From Corallococcus sicarius (GTDB taxonomy: Bacteria; Myxococcota; Myxococcia; Myxococcales; Myxococcaceae), in the NCBI RefSeq assembly GCF_003611735.1, contig NZ_RAWG01000032.1, positions 1 to 50,733 of the forward strand: a stretch of 50,733 bases of DNA, read 5' to 3'. Made by a program: the position numbers and the translations under genes. How positions within the stretch are numbered: the first letter of the stretch is position 1; each line of letters begins with the position of its first letter. Of this stretch, positions 45,601-50,733 are shown piece by piece. The notes beneath the pieces are model-generated. The model was not told the DNA's origin. It saw nothing but the letters and a program-made list of their open reading frames with translations, and did no database searches.

Positions 45601-47070
45601 TTTCGTGCGCTCGCGGATCCAGAGGACGTAGACGCCTTCGCGCGCCGCCTCACGCCAGCCGCCCCGTGCCCGCAGGTGATCCAGCAGCAGGTTGCCCGGG
45701 TTCACCGTGTCCCAGACGAGGTAGTCCGGATCATAGCGCTCCAGCGCCTCCTCCCAGCCGGGCTCGGACAACACCAACCGCTGGTAGTCGTCGTGGACGG
45801 CGACCGGGAACGGATCATTGCGGCTGTCGATGAAGACCTTGAAGCCCGTGCCCGCGAAGTAGGAGATGGGGCCGCCCAGGATGAACCGGTTGAGCACCCG
45901 GCCTGGAGGCTGCTCGCTCAACGTCTGGAGCAGGTGGAGCGGGAGCATGGCGTGCGTGCCCGCCTTCATCGGCAGGGGCCGGCCCGCATGCAGCACGGTG
46001 AGCCCCAGGAGCAGGACCGCGGGCCACAGCGCCAGGGACGCGCCGGTGCTCCAGCCCTCAAGCCCGCGCTCCACCCGGGACCGCAGGCGCTCGAGCAGGG
46101 CCGGGAACCCTGGCGCGTGCGCCGTGGCGGCGTGCTCCCGCAGCGCCAGGGCCAGGAGCACGGCGGCGAAGGGCGCGTGGCGTTGGACCTTCAGCGCGGC
46201 GATGCCCAGCACCAGCGAGGGCAGGAGCACGGCGATGCGATGGGTGCGGGCCCGCCCCACGACGAAGAAGAAGCCCGCGAAGAGGGCCAGGTACGCCCAG
46301 CTCCACCGGTACTCCAGGTCCAGGGGCTGCCACTCGTAGAGGGTCTGGGTGGACGGCAGCAGCGCGTGCTGGAGCGGGTACAGGTAGATGTGGAGGCCGT
46401 CCGGGGAGAGGCCCGCGACGAGGAACATCGCGAGCGCCGCCGCGAGCGCCTTCACGGTGCGGCGGCGCGACGCGGGCGTGGGGTCATCCAGGCACTGGCC
46501 CAGCGCGACGGACGCGAGGAGCGCGGGGCCCAGGGGCCAGCTGCCGTGCAGGTTGGCCCACGCGAGCCCCAGCACCGGAAAGGCCCAGAGCCAGCGCCCG
46601 TTCCCCGCCCGCCACGCCTGGACGCCGAGGACGGCGAGGGTGAAGAACAGCTGCCCCACGTGGAAGGGGCGCTCCTGGAGCCACGTGGCGGAGTGCACCC
46701 CCATCACCAGGCCCAGACAGAGCAGGTCGAGCAGGTGGGCGTCGCTGCCTCCCGCGCGGCGCAGGGCCACCGACAGCAGGAGCACGTTGCTGGCGACGAG
46801 CGCCGCGATGAGGAGCGCGGGGCCCGCCGCGCCCAGGGCCTTGAGGAGCAGGGTACAGAGCACCCCGAAGCCCCACTCGTGCGGCACCCAGCCCGCGGTG
46901 CCCGTCAGGCTGAAGGGATCCACGCGGCTGAAGCCGTGCTCCAGGATGTAGCGCCCTCCGGCCAGGTGGAAGAACAGGTCGTAGTTGCGCAGGGGCCTGG
47001 CGGCGAGCCACAGCAAAAGCCCGCAGGCAATCAGGCCCACGGGGGCGGGCAGGTAGGGACGGATCCGCAT
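45598..47070 (-). CDS. Polytopic membrane protein, GT-C glycosyltransferase-like
   Basis: A 490-residue integral membrane protein with about 9-11 hydrophobic segments. Near the N-terminus, after the first helix, it has NYDLFFHLAGGRYILEHG, an acidic/His loop seen in a family of GT-C-like proteins where the first periplasmic loop carries the catalytic acid. HEWGFG follows. A C-terminal soluble segment (from about 380) has RFILGGPISYFAGTGFKVFIDSRNDPFP and YDPDYLVWDT, also typical of this family. A lipid-linked sugar transferase role is an inference from fold only. It is preceded by another membrane protein gene on the same strand 17 bases away, suggesting an operon. Confidence 0.7.
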   Translation of the reverse strand: MRIRPYLPAPVGLIACGLLLWLAARPLRNYDLFFHLAGGRYILEHGFSRVDPFSLTGTAGWVPHEWGFGVLCTLLLKALGAAGPALLIAALVASNVLLLSVALRRAGGSDAHLLDLLCLGLVMGVHSATWLQERPFHVGQLFFTLAVLGVQAWRAGNGRWLWAFPVLGLAWANLHGSWPLGPALLASVALGQCLDDPTPASRRRTVKALAAALAMFLVAGLSPDGLHIYLYPLQHALLPSTQTLYEWQPLDLEYRWSWAYLALFAGFFFVVGRARTHRIAVLLPSLVLGIAALKVQRHAPFAAVLLALALREHAATAHAPGFPALLERLRSRVERGLEGWSTGASLALWPAVLLLGLTVLHAGRPLPMKAGTHAMLPLHLLQTLSEQPPGRVLNRFILGGPISYFAGTGFKVFIDSRNDPFPVAVHDDYQRLVLSEPGWEEALERYDPDYLVWDTVNPGNLLLDHLRARGGWREAAREGVYVLWIRERTK

Positions 47071-47087
47071 GACGTTCTACGGGGAGC

Positions 47088-48272
47088 CTACCGCGCTCCG
47101 AGCCCCAACCGGCGCAGCATCACCTGCCGGATGGAGGGGATGCGGAAGCGGAAGATGAACGCGTCCGCGAAGTAGTGCGCGAGCACCACCGCGAAGCCCA
47201 GCGACGTGAGGCCTCGGAGCAGGGGATGCGCCTGCGCGCCGCCGCTGATGCTGAGCGAGCCGCGCGCGGGCCCGTCCAGGAGGAAGCCGTGCACCACGCC
47301 CAGCGCGAGCAGCGGGAGCATGGAGACCACCATGGCGGGCCAGATGAGCTTGCGACCCAGGCGGGGCGCGTCGCCCTCGCGGGGCTCCAGCATGCGCGCG
47401 CTGAGCACGTAGTACTCCAGCCCGTGCATGCCCGGCAGCATCACGTAGCCCCAGGAGGGGGCCACGAGCGCGAGCCCCGTCGCCGTCGCCATGCCCAGCA
47501 GGTAGAGCACCTTGGGTCCGCTGGCGGTGCCGGAGCGCAGCACCGCGCGGAACAGCAGCAGGAAGTAGACGAGCCAGATGCCGATGAGCACCGGCAGCGT
47601 CTGCCACGGCAGGACGACGCCCTGCCCCACGTCGAGGTAGGCGGGGGCGTTGGGCGCGGCCGACTCCGCGACGAAGAAGATGCGCGTGAGCAGGACCGAC
47701 AGGAGCAGCGGGACGTAGAGCTGTTGCAGCCTGCGCTCGAGAGGGGAGGGCGCGGGCAGCCCCGCCTGTCCGCCGCGAAGGCCGTGCAGGGACCACAGGC
47801 CCCGGTGCTGGGACAGGGTGTGGTGCATGCCGAAGACGTTGAAGATGACGGCGACGGCGAAGAGGTGGACGGCGCGGTCCGCGTAGGAGGTGAAGAACAG
47901 CGCCGCGCCCACCAGGAGCATGGCCAGCGAGCCCGCGAGGATGTTGCGGGGCTGGTTCGGGGCGGCGGTCAGCACGTCCCGGTGCACGCCGAAGAGCAGG
48001 AACGTGAGCACCACGTGGGTGGCGTTGCCGAGGATGTTCTGGGCCGTCCACGCCATCAGCCGGTGCGCGCCATCCGCGGCCAGGGGCGCCATGAAGGCGC
48101 TGGCCCCGGCGGCGGCCAGGGTGAGGGCGAGCGGGATGACGAGGATGGCCAGGTCCGCCCCGGGCGAGAACAGCCACAGGCGGCGGAAGCGCAGCGACCC
48201 TGGCACCGCCGGCGCGTCCTGCTCGTGCTCTGGCTCGGGGCCGGTGGCGACTCCGGGGCTCATCGGTGTCAT
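47088..48272 (-). CDS. Polytopic membrane protein of unknown function with conserved histidines
   Basis: About 394 residues from the ATG at 48272; the frame is open to 48407, but the earlier codons look non-coding. After a hydrophilic Pro/Glu-rich N-terminus there are about 9-10 hydrophobic helices. Histidines sit in conserved-looking contexts: GNATHVVLTF, FGMHHTLSQHRG, MHGLEYYVLSARML and HYFADAFIFRFR. This pattern recalls membrane enzymes or haem/metal-handling proteins, but I do not recognise the family. A TATACT box lies only 9 bases before the ATG, so the mRNA could be nearly leaderless. It is probably co-transcribed with the downstream GT-C-like gene. Confidence 0.65.
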   Translation of the reverse strand: MTPMSPGVATGPEPEHEQDAPAVPGSLRFRRLWLFSPGADLAILVIPLALTLAAAGASAFMAPLAADGAHRLMAWTAQNILGNATHVVLTFLLFGVHRDVLTAAPNQPRNILAGSLAMLLVGAALFFTSYADRAVHLFAVAVIFNVFGMHHTLSQHRGLWSLHGLRGGQAGLPAPSPLERRLQQLYVPLLLSVLLTRIFFVAESAAPNAPAYLDVGQGVVLPWQTLPVLIGIWLVYFLLLFRAVLRSGTASGPKVLYLLGMATATGLALVAPSWGYVMLPGMHGLEYYVLSARMLEPREGDAPRLGRKLIWPAMVVSMLPLLALGVVHGFLLDGPARGSLSISGGAQAHPLLRGLTSLGFAVVLAHYFADAFIFRFRIPSIRQVMLRRLGLGAR

Positions 48273-48481
48273 GGGCGGCGAAGTATACCGACACACCGGG
48301 GTGCCACGAACCCTCGGCCCGCGCGCCGCAGTCGGACTGGAGCCCTCCTGCCGGGCAGCCGCGCTCGGGCTCCTCGCGGTGACGCTGCCACTGCCTCCAG
48401 TTCCCACTCCCGGGGGGCCAGGGGCTGCATCGGTCCGGCCCTCCCGGCCTCTAGAAGGCGACGGGGTTCATCCGCCACCCA

Positions 48482-48499
48482 CCCCGTGCTAAAACGGGG
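48482..48499 (+). promoter_or_regulatory. Hairpin abutting the amidohydrolase start
   Basis: CCCCGT (48482-48487), loop GCTAAA, ACGGGG (48494-48499), directly followed by ATG at 48500. The GGGG arm would be the ribosome-binding site for an ATG at 48506, so the stem could mask translation. The remaining ~200 bp of this divergent region shows no gene. Confidence 0.4.
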
Positions 48500-49834
48500 A
48501 TGTCCATGGAAGGCCGACTGCTGCTGAAGAACTGCGCCGTGTTCCGTGCGGACGGTCGCGTCCGCCACGGCATGGCCGTCGTGGTGGAAGAGGGCATCAT
48601 CCGCCGCGTCGCGCCGGACTCCGAGGTGCCCGTGCTCCCCGGTGACTGGGAGGTGGCGTGTCGTGGCCGCCTCGTCGCCCCTGGCCTCGTGGACTGTCAC
48701 TCGCACCTGGTCAACGGGCAGCTGTTGCCCCCCAATGGCGACTTCCTCCTGCGCCAGCCCCGCTCGCGCCTGGAGCGGATGCGCGGGGTGGCCAACCTCC
48801 TCGACGCCGGGGACGTGGAGGTCCTCACCCGCTTCGCCGCCGCCCGCGCGCTGCTCGACGGTGTCACGCTCGTCATCGACCACCTGTCGTGCCCATCGGA
48901 CGTGTCGGGCGGCCTGGACGCCCAGGCCCGCGCCGCCGAAGCGCTGGGCCTGCGCCTGGTCGCCTCCCACTCCACCCACAGCCTGGATGGCGCCGCGAAG
49001 GCGGAGGCCCAGGCGGACGCCAACGCCGACTTCGTGCGCCGCCACCGCGGCCACCCCCGGGTGCGCGGAGCGCTGGGCTTCCATGCGTCGTACACCTGCG
49101 AGGACGCGCTCCTGTCGCGCATCGCACGGCTGCGCGAGGAGCTGAACGCGCCGCTCGTCTTCCACCTCGCGGAGAACGAGGACGACCTCTCCACCACCTA
49201 CGCCACCCACGGCCGCCGCGTGGTGCCGCGCCTGGATGCGCTGGGCCTCCTGGGGCCGCATGCCATCGCCGGCTACCCCCGCGCCGTGGAGCGCGCCGAA
49301 GCCGAACGGCTGGCCGCCTCCGGCACCTTCGTCGCCCTCACGCCCCGCGCCTCCCGCGCCCTGGAGCGCGTGGGCGACTCCGCGGAGGGCCCCCTGTCCA
49401 GCCTCCACCTCGTGGGCCTGGGCACCGGAGGGCATGGCTCGCTCCAGGAGGAGCTGAACGCGGCCCTCGTGGGCATGCTGCACCTGGCGCGCTCCGGCCG
49501 GATGCCGGACCTGGACGACTCGCTCGCGCACCTGTTCATCAGCGGCCCCGCGGAGCTGTGCACCCGCCTGTATGGCCTGCCGTCGGGCGGCGTGGACGAG
49601 GGCAGCATCGCGGACCTGGTCGTCTACGACGCCATCCCCGCCGCCGACCCGGAGACGGGCTACTCGCCCTTCCTCCTGGGCCAGCTCGTCCCCGCGCGGG
49701 TGGCCTGGACGCTGGTCCATGGCCGCGTGTGCGTGCGCGAGGGGCAGCTGTTGGGCCATGACTACGTGGACCTGGCCCGCGACGCCGCAGCGGCCCTGGC
49801 CCGCGTCTGGTCCCGCGCGCGGCTGGGCACGTAG
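48500..49834 (+). CDS. Amidohydrolase-superfamily protein (SsnA/chlorohydrolase-like) with altered metal site
   Basis: A 444-residue protein with the composite beta-sandwich plus TIM-barrel layout of SsnA/TrzN-type amidohydrolases. The first metal motif is intact (DCHSH, H67 and H69), and a third His lies in FHLAEN (H222). Where the family has a His after strand 6 (usually AH or GH), this protein reads AIAGYP (G258-Y259). The invariant metal-binding Asp of LGTDG is replaced by Gly (LGTGGHG, G310). Normal hydrolysis is therefore doubtful. Two start codons are possible: ATG 48500, or ATG 48506, which is better spaced from GGGG. It is followed 14 bases later by the rRNA methyltransferase gene, probably an operon. 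Confidence 0.8.
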   Translation: MSMEGRLLLKNCAVFRADGRVRHGMAVVVEEGIIRRVAPDSEVPVLPGDWEVACRGRLVAPGLVDCHSHLVNGQLLPPNGDFLLRQPRSRLERMRGVANLLDAGDVEVLTRFAAARALLDGVTLVIDHLSCPSDVSGGLDAQARAAEALGLRLVASHSTHSLDGAAKAEAQADANADFVRRHRGHPRVRGALGFHASYTCEDALLSRIARLREELNAPLVFHLAENEDDLSTTYATHGRRVVPRLDALGLLGPHAIAGYPRAVERAEAERLAASGTFVALTPRASRALERVGDSAEGPLSSLHLVGLGTGGHGSLQEELNAALVGMLHLARSGRMPDLDDSLAHLFISGPAELCTRLYGLPSGGVDEGSIADLVVYDAIPAADPETGYSPFLLGQLVPARVAWTLVHGRVCVREGQLLGHDYVDLARDAAAALARVWSRARLGT

Positions 49835-49848
49835 GGTAGAAGGGGCGC

Positions 49849-50733
49849 GTGAGTGCCCTGCCTCCCCGCCTCGTGGACACCCTGCGCGCCGCCCGCGCCC
49901 GCCGGGGTGCGCTCCTCTCCGACGCCGCCACCACCGCCTTCCGCCTGCTGAATGGCGCCGGGGACGGCGTGCCCGACGTCACGGCGGACGTCTTCGGTGA
50001 CGTCGTCGTCGTGAGCCTCTACCGCGACCTGTCCGAAGCCGAGGAGGCCACGCTCCTCGACGCCGCCGTCACCGCCTGGACGCCCCGGAGCGTCTACCTG
50101 AAGCGCCGCCCCCGCGAGGCCCGCGTGCTGGCCAACGTGGCCAAGGACGCGCTCGCGCCGGAGGCCGCCGCCCGGGGGGAGGCCGTGGAGGACTTCGTCG
50201 CCAAGGAGAACGGCCTCTGTTTCCACATCCGCCCGGGCCAGGGCCTCTCCGTGGGCCTCTACCTGGACATGCGCGACACCCGCGCGTGGCTCCAGGCCCA
50301 GGCGGGCGGACTCACCGTGCTCAACCTCTTCGCGTACACCTGCGGCTTCGGCGTGGCCGCCACCGCGGGCGGCGCGAAGCGGGTGCTCAACCTGGACGCC
50401 AGCCGCCGCGTGCTCGAATGGGGCGAAGAGAACGCGCGCCTCAATGGCCAGGCCGTGGACCGCTACGACTACGTGGCGGGTGACGTCTTCGACTGGCTCC
50501 AGCGCCTTTCGAAGAAGGGGGAGGCCTTCGACGTCGTGGTCGCCGACCCGCCGTCCTTCTCCACCACCCGCACGACGCGCTTCTCCGCCGCGCGCGACTA
50601 CTCCCGGCTGGCGGAGGCCGCCTCCCGCGTGGTGGCCCCGGGGGGGCGCCTGGTCGCCTGCTGCAACCTGGCGGGCCTCCCCGTGCGCCGCTTCGAGACG
50701 ATGGTGCTGGAGGGGGTCACGCGGGCGGGCAGG
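49849..50733 (+). CDS. Class I rRNA methyltransferase, RlmI-like (3' end outside window)
   Basis: Starting at GTG 49849, preceded by AAGGGG, the frame is open for 295 codons to the window edge. The product resembles RlmI-type 23S rRNA cytosine-C5 methyltransferases. An N-terminal RNA-binding region has LLNGAGDGVPDVTADVFGD and YLKRRPRE. The segment KENGLCFHIRPGQGLSVGLYLDMRDTR follows in two parts, then SAM-binding NLFAYTCGFGVAA, acidic NLDASRR, and the DPPSFS catalytic-loop motif. The C-terminal ~30-60 residues are missing. Modification of 23S rRNA is known for the family; the exact position modified is inferred. Confidence 0.88.
   Translation, partial: MSALPPRLVDTLRAARARRGALLSDAATTAFRLLNGAGDGVPDVTADVFGDVVVVSLYRDLSEAEEATLLDAAVTAWTPRSVYLKRRPREARVLANVAKDALAPEAAARGEAVEDFVAKENGLCFHIRPGQGLSVGLYLDMRDTRAWLQAQAGGLTVLNLFAYTCGFGVAATAGGAKRVLNLDASRRVLEWGEENARLNGQAVDRYDYVAGDVFDWLQRLSKKGEAFDVVVADPPSFSTTRTTRFSAARDYSRLAEAASRVVAPGGRLVACCNLAGLPVRRFETMVLEGVTRAGR

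Noticed and set aside
1-50733. CRISPR arrays, tRNA or rRNA genes, insertion sequences
   Set aside because: No regularly spaced short repeats, no tRNA-like cloverleaf or rRNA sequence and no transposase gene were found by reading. The large repeats are NRPS modules.

Overview
This looks like a piece of a myxobacterial chromosome from the Myxococcus/Corallococcus group. The DNA is very GC-rich, with almost all third codon positions G or C. It carries a complete mrpA-mrpB-mrpC developmental regulatory locus, a large modular NRPS, chemosensory genes and FadN-type beta-oxidation genes. The genus is inferred from gene content only. I see no rRNA, tRNA, IS element, phage gene or CRISPR array.

Layout. 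1-2527: the end of a chemosensory operon (C-terminal receiver of a probable hybrid CheA, cheB, cheR), with a frameshifted remnant after cheR. 2616-4618: a CpoB/YbgF-like TPR lipoprotein gene, overlapped by a gene for an exported metallophosphatase-fold protein. That second gene has an in-frame UGA at 3599-3601 followed by a bacterial-type SECIS hairpin with a GGUCUG loop. It is best read as one selenoprotein gene (C-G-Sec motif), not as two ORFs, and it is the most unusual thing in the window. 4619-28484: a 344-bp regulatory region, a 7,688-residue NRPS (seven C-A-T modules plus thioesterase) and an overlapping four-TM membrane protein gene. Pocket residues suggest a peptide of the form Val-Val-Ala-Gln-Ala-Gln-Val. 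The Ala-Gln pair reflects a two-module internal duplication with a 6,306-bp period.

28485-37501: housekeeping and metabolic genes: rpmE with a clear sigma-70 promoter and terminator, a DpnA-like orphan DNA methyltransferase, an M1 aminopeptidase, a FadN-type hydroxyacyl-CoA dehydrogenase/enoyl-CoA hydratase with its thiolase, and a membrane-anchored MutS-like ATPase. 37602-38516: a predicted outer-membrane protein with a ten-Asp run. 38616-42086 (minus strand): mrpC, mrpB and mrpA. The region upstream of mrpC holds a sigma-54-like promoter and palindromes that could bind MrpB. 42130-50733: a fused membrane/spermidine-synthase-like protein, a Flp-type pilin, two polytopic membrane proteins, an amidohydrolase-family protein lacking expected metal ligands, and the start of an RlmI-like rRNA methyltransferase that runs off the window.

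How they fit together: CheA/CheB/CheR form one signalling system. The lipoprotein and the selenoprotein are translationally coupled and both destined for the envelope. NRPS and membrane protein overlap at ATGA and are probably one transcript. The two fad genes form an operon. MrpA/MrpB are a two-component pair expected to drive mrpC through sigma-54.
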